A stretch of 64,000 nt of DNA from Adiantum capillus-veneris. Lineage: Eukaryota > Streptophyta > Polypodiopsida > Polypodiales > Pteridaceae. The notes beneath the pieces were generated by a model. That model ran no database searches, had not been told where the DNA came from, and saw nothing but the letters and a program-made list of their open reading frames with translations. A program made the translations under genes and the position numbers. Below, in pieces: positions 1 through 11,500 of this stretch; within the stretch, counting starts at the first letter, position 1, and each line of letters opens with the position of its first letter. The stretch covers positions 159,123,557-159,187,556 of the forward strand of contig CM043952.1 in assembly GCA_014529385.2 (NCBI GenBank), in the 5' to 3' direction.

Positions 1-1744
1 AGATTTGGGCTGCATAAGATTCTAGTGCACTCCAAGAGTAGGATGTCTGACAAATCTTGTCTTTGCTTGGTAAATAGGCCAAACGAGGTCCAAATTCACT
101 TTTGAAAAAATTTCTGGAATCCTTGAGACACTTAGAACCTCCCTATATGGCCAAAGTAGAATTTTGACCACTTTATGACCCTGGAGACATCCTACTGTCT
201 CCTACGCGTAGGATGTCTTTTTGCTCTGTTTCAGCTCAAACTTGCACTGTAGCTTCCCCTTGATGTGCTAATCTCATATCTATTTTTACTTTTTGATTCT
301 GACACCTATAGGTTGGTCAAACGATCAAGAATCTATCCCAAAAACCTGATGTCTGTTTTGATAAATTCCTAAGTCAAATCAACTCCAAATTGGACCAAAT
401 TTGCCTAAGAGGCTTATCTAAGGCTATATGACAGCATGGTATGGTCACAGTAGAATTTTGGTTTCAGAATTATACAGTAGACATCCTACGCGTAGGATGT
501 CTTTTTGCTCAGAATGAACCCAAACTTGGACCAAAGATTCCCCTAGTCTTCAACAACCCACTGGTATGCTCAGAGGTTGATTTGGAGTGCTAAATCATGG
601 TGAAGACATCCTACACGTAGGATATCTAAGTGCTTAGAATTGCCCCAAACTTGAGCCACAGCTTCCCGATGTCAGCAACCCAAGGCTATGCTTAGATTTT
701 AATTTGGATGTCAAAAGACCCCAAAACTAGCTATTCTTGCCTTTTGTCTGTCCAAAAACGCTAAAGTCTGTTCAATCTTCACTTTCACTGACCCAAATGA
801 GATGAAATTTATCACATGCACTCAATACAACATTTAGAACATGCCTATGGAGTCATCCTATGGTTTGGTCTCAAAATTAGGCCTTGGACACAATTTGGGT
901 AGGATGTCTGGCAATTCTCGTCTTTTGGCTTTGATCTGTCAAAATTTGGTCAAATTTCCACTTTCCAGGTGAAAATAGGGTAAAACCTACCTTCTGAACA
1001 CACTGGTCAACTCTGAATTTCAAAATTCCACCAGATCACCCTGTAGACATCCTACGCGTAGGATGTCTTTTTTCTCAAAATGGACTTCTGTTTCTACCCA
1101 AGGTGCTTCTTGATGCATATAACAAGAATATGTGATCACATCAAATTTTGGATGTCAAAATTGCTCAGAACCATCACTTTTGGCAAAATATTTCTCTGAA
1201 AGAGTAACATCCCCTTAACTCTCAGTCTATATGTCCAAATGACATGAGCTTTGATGTGTGTGTCCAACATAACATGCAGAATATGGGTATGATGTCAAAA
1301 CTTGATTTTTGCTTCCAGAATCACTCTCTAGACATCCTACGCGTAGGATGTCTACTGATGAAATTTTTGGCAGAATTCATCCACAGGCATCCCCAAGTCT
1401 TCAGCACTACTTTTCAAGCATTCCTACCAGTTTTTATGCAAAATTGTGCTCAGAATCTTAAGTTTCTTGTTTTCGCGTTTTTGACACTCCGTCTTTGGTC
1501 TTTTGAGTGTCAAGAGTTGGTCAAGACTCTAGTTTCAATGTATACTTAGGGTAAACCCCCCCTTCTGAACACACTGGTGCAGTCAGAATTTTTAAATTTG
1601 GTCTCCATAACCCCCTTGAGACATCCTACGCGTAGGATGTCTATGTTTACAGAATTGCAGGTTTTCTTCACAGAACCCTTGCAAATGCTCTTTTATATGC
1701 ACACAATCAGTCAGTCATACAAAAATATCCACAAAAGCTTGTTT
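1..1744 (-). mobile_element. Element 3 (Gypsy) 5' leader, left part
   Basis: This is non-coding sequence holding repeated palindromes. Its right end (about 1550-1700) is recognisably similar to the leader of Element 2 at about 36210-36360: both carry a run like 'gggtaaaccc..ccttctgaacac.ctggt', then a palindrome, then a stretch ending in 'cagaa'. I therefore read it as the gag-proximal leader of Element 3, whose 5' LTR is at 39130-40086. Copia-1 inserted at 1744/1745 separates the two parts. The gag of Element 3 would lie left of the window. The short ORFs here show no conserved domain. Confidence 0.75.
185..1642. repeat. Palindrome array A (core ACATCCTACGCGTAGGATGT)
   Basis: A 24-bp palindrome (the 20-bp core plus AG before and CT after) recurs at 479-502, 1045-1068, 1330-1353 and 1619-1642, all perfect. 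A version with two changes is at 604-627. A copy at 201-218 has its left half displaced to 185-195. Half-sites TAGGATGTCT lie at 39-48 and 900-909. Spacing is close to 284 bp or its multiples (479 to 1045 is 566, 1045 to 1330 is 285, 1330 to 1619 is 289), plus one short 125-bp step. Most copies are followed by a T-run on the plus strand. Confidence 0.95.
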
Positions 1745-1936
1745 TGAAGGAGTACGAGCGAAAGTGCGACGCGAGAGAGAGTGCGAGAAGAAGAGCGCGA
1801 CAATATGGTGAACTCTCTCTACTGTAATGTGTAGAGCATAGTGAGTTCTTATTAGGTTTTCACAAAAGAATATGTGTACATACCTGGCGTTCCGCCCACT
1901 TACCTGGGCGACCACATTGGGCTTTATACCCCAACA
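1745..1936 (-). repeat. Copia-1 3' LTR
   Basis: Starts TGAAGGAG and ends CCAACA, giving TG...CA termini. It matches 38506-38697 along its whole length with about seven differences. The duplication TGTTT directly precedes it at 1740-1744. Confidence 0.95.
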
Positions 1937-1948
1937 ACCTCCCACTTA
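1937..1948 (-). other. Copia-1 polypurine tract
   Basis: On the minus strand the bases next to the 3' LTR read AAGTGGGAGGT, a typical plus-strand primer for Copia elements, directly touching the LTR start TGTTGG. Confidence 0.85.
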
Positions 1949-2037
1949 AAGTCCAATGTGGTACTTTAAGTGTGAGAGAAGCTACTATACAAGCTAATAT
2001 ACAAGAGATGTAGAGAAGTGATGTACTACCCTACACC

Positions 2038-2589
2038 TCACTGCTTGCGAAAATGCACAAAGCTCTCTGAGGGAAGTCCTTTTGTAAGTAGATCAGCAGG
2101 ATTTTCTATGGTGTGAACTTTGACAAGCTGAAGTTGTTTATCCTCGAGCATTTCCCTGATGAAATGATACTTCACATCCACATGCTTTGTCTTTGAGTGA
2201 TAAACTGGATTGCGAGCCAATTGTATAGCACTTTGACTATCACAATATAACACATGCATCTCTTCTTTGATTCCCAAATCTGTTACTAGTCGATTAAGCC
2301 AAATTGATTCTTTGCATGCCTCTGATGCTGCAACATATTCAGCCTCTGTAGTAGACTGAGTAACACAACCTTGTAATCTAGAACGCCATGATACTGCTCC
2401 ACCAGCCAATGTAAAGACATACCCTGACGTAGACCTTCGGTTTTCTAAGTCACCTGCATAATCTGAGTCTGTAAAACCCTTTACACTTAGCTCCTGACTC
2501 CCATAGCATATACGCATACTCTTTGTAGCTTTCAGGTATCTCAATATTCCTTTCACTGCCTCCCAATGTTTCTTGCCTGGGTTTGACAT
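2038..2589 (-). pseudogene. Copia-1 RNase H
   Basis: This part encodes the end of RT and the Copia RNase H. It starts in the conserved stretch around SNPGKKHWEAVKGILRYLK and continues with the RNase H motifs GFTDSDYAGD (catalytic Asp), STTEAEYVA (catalytic Glu), CDSQSAIQLA (catalytic Asp) and HSKTKHVDVKYHFIRE. It ends 102 bp before the 3' LTR, as expected for the last domain. It shares its frame with the RT segment at 2593-3003 but is cut off from it by one in-frame TGA at 2593-2595. Domain identity is clear; the broken frame makes it a pseudogene. Confidence 0.92.
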
Positions 2590-2592
2590 GTA

Positions 2593-3608
2593 TCAACTTA
2601 CTACTCCCACTGCAAATGCAATGTCTGGGGGAGTAGCAATCATTGCATACATCAAACTACCCACTGCAGACGCATATGGAATCTTATCCATTTCAGCCTG
2701 TTCTTCCTCAGACACGGGACAATCTTGTTTTCTAAGTTTCACATATGGTGGCAATGGAACACTCAGTGCCTTTCCCTTCTCCATATTGAAACGTTGCAAA
2801 ACCTTGTCAATATACTCTGTTTGAGATAACCAAATCAACTTCTTTGATCTGTCTCTCTCAATGCGCATACCAAGTATATGACTTGCCTCACCCATGTCTT
2901 TCATGTCAAACGATTTTGCCATCTTTAACTTCAAAGCTGAAATTTCTTCCAAGTGCTTGCCATCAATCAACATGTCATCCACATACAAAATAAGGATCAC
3001 CAACTACGATCCTTAGCCTTCTTTGTATATAGACAATAATCGAACTCACTACGTTTGTAGCCTTGAGAAAGCATAAACTTGTGGAATTTACGGTACCATG
3101 CCCTCGGTGATTGTTTTAAGCCATAAAGACTCTTTAACAACTCGCATACCCAATCTTCCTTGCCTTTCTTAACAAACCCTTCTGGCTGCTGCATGTAAAT
3201 TTCCACATCTAAATCACCATGCAAGAACATTGTCTTGACATCCATTTGGTGCAACACCAAATCTAATATGGCAACCAATGCAAGAAAGCATCTCAATGTA
3301 GTCATCTTGACCACCGGAGAGAAGACTTCATCAAAGGCAATGCCTTGTTCTTGCTTAAAGCCCTTGGCAACAAGCTTTGCTTTGTACTTTGGCTGACTAT
3401 CATGAGCGGTGATCTTATACCTGTAAACCCATTTACAAGGTAGAGCCTTTTTGCCCTGTGGTAATTTAACTAGCTTCCATGTCTTGTTTTTATGTAGAGC
3501 TGTCATCTCTGACTGCATGGCCAATTGCCAATTCCCGGAGTCCTTCATTTGCACTGCTTCCTTGTAACATGAAGGCTCATTGCAATCAGTCAACATGACA
3601 TAGTTCAT
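2593..3608 (-). pseudogene. Copia-1 reverse transcriptase
   Basis: Two overlapping reading frames (2997-3608 and 2593-3003) together cover a Copia RT. Motifs in order are WKLVKLPQGKKALPCKWVYR, KARLVAKGF-like (KAKLVAKGFKQ), DEVFSPVVK, the QMDVKTMFLHGDL box, and the catalytic LYVDDM box at the start of the second frame. The shift between frames lies at about 2997-3003, just before LYVDDM. An in-frame stop separates it from the integrase segment upstream. RT would copy the element RNA in cytoplasmic virus-like particles; this copy cannot make a complete enzyme. Confidence 0.92.
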
Positions 3609-3632
3609 AGATGGAACAAACCTATCAGGAGG

Positions 3633-4796
3633 TCACGTGACACGTCCAGATCTACGCACAATAGGTGGCTCAGGCTCAGCCACAACCTGTGGTTCCACTC
3701 TATCCTGTCCTTGCTCCTCTTGAGCCCTGACATTTTGTCTTGCACGTGCAGGTCCATCTTCTTGGAAGACAACTCTTCTAATCTCCTCAACCCTCTCTGG
3801 TTTATAATGATATTTGGATTCATTAAAGTAAACATCATTGCTGCCGACAACCTTTCTGGATTTGGGATCCCAAAGTCTGTACCCCATCTCACCAGAATTA
3901 CCATAGCCTAGAAAGCTGCACTTTCTACTCTTTGGCTCAAGTTTGTTCCTAAATTCCTTTGGAACGTGAGTATATGCCTCACAGCCAAAGACTCTGAGAT
4001 GCTTGTATGAGGGCATTTTGCCTGACCATACCATCTCTGGCACTGAATCCTTTTGCAAAACCTTGCTAGGAGATCTATTTACAAGATGAACAGCTGTTGA
4101 TACAGCTTCAGCCCAAAACCCATTTGGCAGTTGTGCATTAGACAACATACTTCTGACCTTCTCTTGTATGGTCCTATTCATCCTCTCAGCAACACCATTT
4201 TGAGGAGGATTGTAAGGAGCAGTAAGTTCACGTTTTATACCTTTTGACTCACAAAAGTCCTGAAAGGCCTTTGAAACATACTCTCCACCATTGTCAGTGC
4301 GTAAGCATTTAAGATTCTTGCCACTCTGATTCTCCACAAGTGTCACAAACGTTTTGAAAACACTAAATGCTTCATCCTTGTGCTTGAGAAAGTAAACCCA
4401 TACTTTCCTCGAGTAATCATCTATAAATGTCATAAAGTAAGAAGCTCCCCCTAGAGATAGGTTAGTCATAGGTCCACACAAATCACTATGAACAAGTGCC
4501 AGCTGTGTATCTCTTCTACTACTTCTATGCTTATGTGGCTGCTGTGTTTGCTTACCATACAGACAATGTTCACAGAATTCAAAATCATTAAATGAAAAGC
4601 CAGGCAAATAACCAGAACGAGACAAGATTTCCATTCCCTTCTTGGACATATGTCCTAACCGGCTATGCCACAAAGATACGTTCGGCTGCTCGGTTATATT
4701 GATTACATTTTTAGAGACATTTGATACATAGATCATGTAAAGTCCTCCAGACTTTACTCCATGTGCTACTGTCATAGAACCTTGGATATCTTCCAC
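3633..4796 (-). pseudogene. Copia-1 integrase (with GAG-pre-integrase zinc domain)
   Basis: This open stretch encodes the H-H-C-C zinc domain (LWHSRLGHMSKKGMEIL, then CEHCLYGK) followed by the integrase core. The DDE residues are visible in LVHSDLCGPM, LRTDNGGEYV and NGVAERMNR. After the core come the conserved RVFGCEAYTHVP and FLGYG..GYRLWDP stretches of Copia integrases. It overlaps the gag-PR frame by 25 bp in another frame, so a frameshift lies at about 4772-4796. It ends at an in-frame stop at 3633-3635 before RT. Confidence 0.93.
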
Positions 4797-5911
4797 ATGT
4801 TCTGTCCAAAAGTGGTGACGTAGCCAGCATCATCAAGTAAACATGTGCTGATCAAGCTCTTTGTAATTGCGGGAACATGTCTCACATTCTTCAGTGTGAA
4901 AGAAGAGCCATTCTGAAACTTCAATTGAACATCGCCAACACCTAAGATCTCACATGTCTGCCCATTGCCTAGCCGAACATGATCTTTAGAGGTCACATAA
5001 GAGGTAAACCACTCCTTGTTGGGAGACACATGAAGTGATGCCCCTGAGTCTATAATCCAGTCACTCAGTGCATTTCCATCAGATGCTGTAAGAAGAGCTG
5101 AGTCCATTGTATTCTTCAAGAAGTAGATGTCTCCTAACACTAGACTATCATCCTCTGCAACAGTGTTTGTCACATTTATTTCTTGAATCTTCACTAAGGA
5201 CTTGTTCTTCTCACCATGGTCTTCAGCTTTCTCTTTGCCTTTTTCTGCTTTCCGTTCTCTGCAGTCTCTTTTCATGTGACCCTTCTTGCCACAATGGTAG
5301 CATTCTATGTCACTCTTGCCTTTAGCACTGCGGGACTTGCTACGAGACTGATTCCTCTTTCCACCTTTGTACTTTTCTTTGGTCCTTCCCCTGACAACTA
5401 AGGCTGTTCCTTTGCCTTTGTCCATTGTCTTTCTATTGGTTTCTTCAGTAAGCAGACTTCCTTCTACACCTGCTATGTTCAAACCATCTGGAGGTGCAGA
5501 ATTACTCAAAGCTGTGCGAAACGTGTCCCAACTTTCCGGCAATGTGATCAACAAGAACATAGCTCTAACAGGTTCATCAAACTTGACACCTTGAGCTGAC
5601 AACTGACTATAGATTGTGTTGAATTCATTCAGATGATTGGACATAGGTGTCCCTTCTTTCATCTTCAAGTCAACAAGATTCTTAAGCCAGTATACCTGTG
5701 AAGCTACACTCTGCTTCTCATAAAGATCACTCAGCTTTAACCATGCTTGATAAGCCGACATCTCGTCTGCTACATTGAAGTAAACGCTTTCTGCCAAAGT
5801 CATCATAATGGTAGAAAGTGCCAATTCATCCATTTCGCTCCATTCATCTTCGTCCATATCTTCTGGTTTTATCCCCTTGAGATTTATACGTTTTATCTGC
5901 TTCTTTTGTAC
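4772..5911 (-). pseudogene. Copia-1 gag (C-terminal part) and protease
   Basis: The frame stays open into Element 1's LTR up to 5956, but Copia sequence ends at 5911. It holds the Gag core (MTLAESVYFNVADEMSAYQA, LVDLKMKEGTPMSNHLNEF, LLITLPESWDTF), a CCHC zinc knuckle ECYHCGKKGHMKRDC, and a protease with active-site WIIDSGASLHVS. The Gag N-terminus is at 18227-18323 on the far side of Element 1. With one copy of the GTAC duplication removed, the two halves are in frame, so the gag was open when Element 1 inserted. Confidence 0.93.
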
Positions 5912-8570
5912 TGAGGCGGTCCAGGGCAGGCAACAAGAAGAGTGGCCTCTAGACACCCTTCAAGGCTCCCGTGCTGCTCAATGGGGCTGGGGCACAACAC
6001 AACACAAACCAAAACAACAAACCCACAGCCAAATCCCAACTACACAAGGGGCACCACCTAGTTTAAGAGCTAACTAGGACGCAAAAGAGGAGAATCGTTA
6101 GAGCAACCCACAAACAAGCAAGGAATTTACACTAACCCTAACACCAATGGAACACTCTTACACACTAAAACACGATAGAGAGAGAGAGAGAGAGAGATAG
6201 TGCTTGGGCTGCTTTGAAACGTATCGGCAATGATCAAGCAAACACAACTATATATTTAAGAAAGAGAGAGAAAGGGGGAGGGGGTGCTTGTTGCATTAAT
6301 ACCTTCTTACGAATCTGTCATGACAAATCAAAGTGAGATTAGTATTTGTTCAACATAGCTTGCGTAAATTTCACCACAACACATCACAAGAAAAGCCACC
6401 CCAATCACTGTCTTAAGGCCAGGGGAGTCCTCTCCACCCTGTCGCCCTCTTACAGTATGTGGGATTTATGGCTAGATTGATGACAACACCAGAGACAAGC
6501 TATCAAGAACTTAACAAAAAACACCAAGACACTTACGCATCATTGTTGTCCATTACTTCACGTTGGAAGGGAGACAAAATATCCAAGCTTAGTCCAAATC
6601 CACCCTCCTTGATTCAGCAAATGTTGGGCTTACACTAGTAGGAGAAATGATAGATTTCCTACTCTCAATTGAATGATCACTCTCTCTCTTACAATGGCAT
6701 AGAGTTCCCTTGCTAATCCCCTATTACAACACATGCACATGCATAAGACAATGAGATTCCACTCAAGAGCTCCTTCTAGAGAGGTTGAGCTTGGCTTCTC
6801 AAGCTATAGCATAGTGCTCTTGCTTATGGCTCCCCCCTTTTGTGCTAGCTACACCCTCCTTTTATAGCAATTTTGAAGGCTAGGGTTACTCCTCTAACCA
6901 TGGTTGGGTTAGATTTTCAGCAATTTATCTAATTTCTTTTGCTTGGAATTATCAAGAAGTTGGTGGGGAAAGAGAGAGGAGAGAAATAGAGGTGATAGGA
7001 CTTTTCATAGTGGGTTAGTGTTAGTAGAGTTAGTATTAATTTACAAATGGAATTGGATATTTACAATGGGAGTATCCATGTAGGATACAAATAAGGAAGA
7101 AAAACTCTTAAGAGGTAAGAAAAGGTGGATTTCTTACAAGGTTGATTCTCCAAGTGTCTTGAGTAGGGCCGATTTTGACGCTTGTTGACGGTCCACTAGC
7201 TTTGACGGTACATTTTTTCTCCACTCTTGACCTTCCTTGAGAGACAAGATAATTGAAGCTGAGTAATCAACCACCATGATGCTGTCTTTTAAGAGAAGAG
7301 GCTGAATTTTGTGGTTTTTTTGATAGATATGGGTAAATTGGAGGAGGAAAAATGAGACTAGGTGGTCAATTTTGGAATGGAATTGTGTGTGGGAGGTATG
7401 AGTTCACCATGGTTTCTCTTATTCTTCAAGGTTGAGGAGAAGGTGAGTAGTGTGCAGAGAGGAGTGGTGAGAGAGATGGGGATGATGAGTGGAGAAGTGT
7501 GTGTGAAAGAGGAAAATGATAAAGTGGAAGAGAGAGTGTGGCTGCATAGCATGGAAAAACTGGGGTCCACTAAAAAAATCATAGCTCACAGCTCGTAGCT
7601 CAAAAAAATATGAAAAAATTTGAGGCGAAAGTTCAGCCCACGAGCTACAACTTTTGTTTGTATCACCTTTTCAAATTCAGAGAGCAAGTGAACTTTAAAA
7701 ATTCAGCAAAACCGACCGTTTTTTTCCACTGCAAGGTCCTTGTGGGGTCCTTCTTTGGATGATTCTTTTGAATACCTCCAAGAGTGAGCCCTCCATAGTG
7801 CATGTATGCATGCCACCTACCCTTGACCTTATTTGGTAGGTCTATAATTGAAGATATTGTTGAGATTAGGATATAAGTGAATAGTACAACTAAGAAAATC
7901 AAATATTGAGGGGTGTAAAAAATATGTACATGTCAAATATAAATAATATAAGTGGAAAAAATATAAAGGGGTCAAAAGAAATCTCTCTCATTATGAGGCT
8001 ACCATAAAAAGATAAATATTTTTGGTGTTCTAATTTTTTAGAAAAAAACAAAATAGATGTAGGAAGGGAAAAATCAAAATAGTGAAAAAATATACACATA
8101 AATAAAACTAGTTTTTTTGGATTTTTGTTGGAGTGGAGTTACACCAAATATAAGAGAAGCTTACATGAAAATATTTCTATATGGAATAAAGAGTATGAAA
8201 AATGGTAAGAAAAATTGTGGTAATGGTGAGGCAATGTACAGAGCATAAATAACATACACCTAGGTAGAAGTATTTAAATAAATACCAAAATAATTATGAA
8301 AAAATCTTTTATTTAGGTCCTATATACAAAGAAATATTTACATACGCATGGACCATAATATACTTATATTTTTTATTTTTTTTGGCTCAACTAGCCCAAT
8401 GACTAGCTAATTGAGGGTTTTTTATTTCAGTAAGGAGATATGGAAAAAGTCCCCTAACTCACACGCACCTATATACAGTGAAAGGGTGAGGGTAACCATA
8501 GTGTTTGAGTGATTTGATAGGGTGAGATAACTCACTATGGCAATTACAAAGAGCCGAAAAACGGCTATCA
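5912..8570 (-). repeat. Element 1 3' LTR
   Basis: Begins TGAGGCGGTC and ends GGCTATCA. It is nearly identical to 15541-18226. It contains a (GA)n run at about 6176-6200 that is about 16 bp shorter than in the other LTR. At its right end AGCCG-AAAA-CGGCT can form a small hairpin. Short ORFs inside (for example 7358-7582) are repeated in both LTRs and show no domain. Confidence 0.95.
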
Positions 8571-8584
8571 TTAGCCCTCCCTCT
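8571..8584 (-). other. Element 1 polypurine tract
   Basis: The minus strand reads AGAGGGAGGGCTAA directly next to the 3' LTR start TGATAGCC. This is the expected place for priming plus-strand synthesis. Confidence 0.8.
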
Positions 8585-8598
8585 GGATGATGGTATAT

Positions 8599-11500
8599 TC
8601 ATGTACCATCATAGAGCATCTTTTCCAAAGAGAGTGCTTCAGAGTCCTTGACAAGATCTTCATTGTTTGGCCCCTCAGAATTTTGGCTGGAGTTACACTC
8701 ATGCTTCATGTAACAATACTTACATGAGACAGCGGCCTTTGGACAGATCTTTTGTAGATCCTTTGGTAGAAGGCGACTCAAATAGGGCTTCAAGCGATAC
8801 CCGTTTACCTTCCTAGAGTGCTCTTTACCATTCAAGTCCATAAGCTGATAGTAACTAGAATTGAAAGCCTTCTTGACTATGTATGGCCCTTGCCATCTAG
8901 TTTCAAACTTGGCATCAAAACGATTGTCAAGTCGATTGTCATACCTTAGCACAAGCTCTCCTTCCTTGATGCCTTTGTCCTTCAGTTTCTTGTCGTGCGT
9001 TTCTTTCGCTTGTGTGGCTTTCCTCTTGTAGCACTCATATGCTGCTTCTCTTTTCCACTCAAGCTCAGCTAAGGTAAGAAGTTGATGCATCCATGCTTCT
9101 TGATCATCTTGTGCTGATTTGCCATGAAGTCGCATTGTTGGAATGTTTAGTTCAATTGGCTGTAAAGCCTCTTGACCATAGACTAAGTGAAATGGTGTGA
9201 ACTCCGTGGCTTCCCTATATGTGGTTCGATACGCCCACAAGGCACCATCCAAGAAGTCATCCCACAACTTTGTCTTGTTTTTCACCATCTTTCTAATGAT
9301 GCCTGCAATGACACCATTAGATTTTTCTACCAAACCATTTGATTGGGGATAGTAGGGTGTACTGTGACGATGTAGAATGTGAAGTTCTTCACAGACTTCT
9401 GTGAGCAATCCCTTTCTAAACCCTGAACCATTATCAGAAACAATCTCCAAAGGTGTGCCAAATCTACAACAAATGTGAGTGTAGACGAACTTGCTAACTG
9501 TCCTCTCATTCACTCCTGCCACACTTTGTGCTTCCACCCACCTAGTCATATAGTCTACAGCCACTAGAATGTAGAGTTTACCATTTTTTGTCCTAGGCAG
9601 AGGACCCATAGCATCAATTCCCCACTTTTCAAACGGTCCATTTGCAAGCACGATTTGCCTTGGACCATAAACCAATCTTCTATTCCCATTTACCTGACAA
9701 TTGTGACAACTTTTACACCAATGTTGGACATCCACATGCAGACTTGGCCAAACATACCCCGCAAGCAAAATCTTCTTCACAGTTGATTCTTGGGCAAAAT
9801 GACCACCACATGCCTCTTCATGCAAACCTTTTAGAATGGCTGGAATTTCCTCGATAGTTGGTACTCTTCTGCACACTTGATCCTTCCCTCTTTGATAGAG
9901 GGAGCCTTCTAGAAAGAGATATGCGCTTGCCTTCTTCATGAGTCTCCTCTTCTGAGCTTTTGTGAAGTCTGGTGGAAACTCACCCTCCAAAATGTAGCCA
10001 ATGATGGGAGCCAATGACTCCAATCCCTGGTACCTCGGTCGCTTCACAGCAGCCGCCACCATGATGACCTGCACTTCTTTCTTTACACATGCAACGGCTT
10101 GTTGTGCAAGTAAATCAGCATCTTCATTTTGTTTCCTAGGAATATGATATAATTGCACCTCCTCAAATTGATTAAATAGCCTATGGATGGTATGAACTTT
10201 GGCCCTTAGTCTTTCATTTTTGCATGCCCAGATGCCTAAAATCTGCTTCACAATGAGAAGTGCATCCCCTTTTACCATGAGACGTTGTATACCATGGCCA
10301 ATACATATTTTTAAACCATGAAGTAGTGTGTCATATTCTGCTTCATTGTTGCTAGTTGAACCTGGTAGATTGACCTTCTCTTTCATGACCACCTCTCCAC
10401 TTGGGTTGAGCAACACTAGCCCTCCCCCTGCTTTTCTTGTGGCTCGACGAAAAGCTCCATCAAAGAACAAGGTAAAAGCATTAGGAATACTTTTTGGTGG
10501 TGGCAATGGTAGGGTCTTTACTTCAGGCACCTTAATCTCCTTTTCGTGCACGCTATAAGTGAGAACCCCTACCAATTGTGCACGCACACTATCTTCTACC
10601 TTGAAAGAGTATTGAAACTCTTGCAACTCCATAATCCACTTTGAGATCCTAGTACTAAGATTCATTTGAGATGACACCCAAGGGAACAAATTTTCTGCAG
10701 TGAGAATTACAAAAGGTTTTGGTAGCAGGTAGGATCTAAACTTTCTCACCGCAAGCATGAGAGAAAGCATCATGAGTTCTGCTTCTGTGTAGTCTCTCTC
10801 CAAAGCATTCATGACCCTACTAGCAAAGTAGATGGGTCGCATCCTTGTACAGTGGGGATCTTGTTGTAGCAACACAGCACCAATTGTTTCCCTTCCAACA
10901 CTAGAGCTAACAAAGAATGTGTACTCCCAACAAGGAGGCATGAGTGTTGGTAGCTCTGACAGAATGACTTTAATGTTACAAAAATACTCTTCAAGCTCAT
11001 CAGACCATGCAAATTCTACTTGTTGTGTCAACTTTTGCAAAGGATGAAGCAACTCCGAGGCTAAGTGAATGAAGCGTGACATATACTTCACCTTCTGAAT
11101 GAAAGAGATGACCTCCTTAAGACTCTTCGGTGATGGGAGCTCAATAAGAGCCTTTGCCTTTGAAGGATCCACCTCAATGCCTTTATAGGAAACCTTGTGA
11201 CCAAGCAAGATCACTTCATCCTCAGCTATGTGACACTTGTCGGGGTTGAGTTGACCTCCCATGTCATAGAGCTTCTTTAAACCTTCTTCTACCCTTTGTA
11301 GATGCAATGATTTTGAGCTATAAATGCAAAAATCATCAATAAAAACCCTAATGGACTTTCCAAAGAATGCTTGAAACACCATGTTCATGAAGCGTTGGAA
11401 AGTTGCAGGAGCATTTGTCAGGCCAAATGGCATGACTCTAAAAGCATAACAACCCCAAGGAGTGATAAAGGTTGTTTTCAATTGATCCTCCAATGCGATA

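Noticed and set aside
185-1642. Regularly spaced palindromes as a CRISPR-like array
   Set aside because: The steps are about 284 bp, the host is a plant, and the copies belong to retrotransposon leaders and spacers.
3605-3904. Minus-strand ORF of 99 codons within Copia-1 integrase
   Set aside because: It overlaps the integrase C-terminal frame in another register and shows no motif of its own.
7358-7902. Short ORFs in the Element 1 LTRs (repeated at 17005-17549)
   Set aside because: They are present on both strands, identical because the LTRs are duplicates, and have no domain or codon pattern of a gene.
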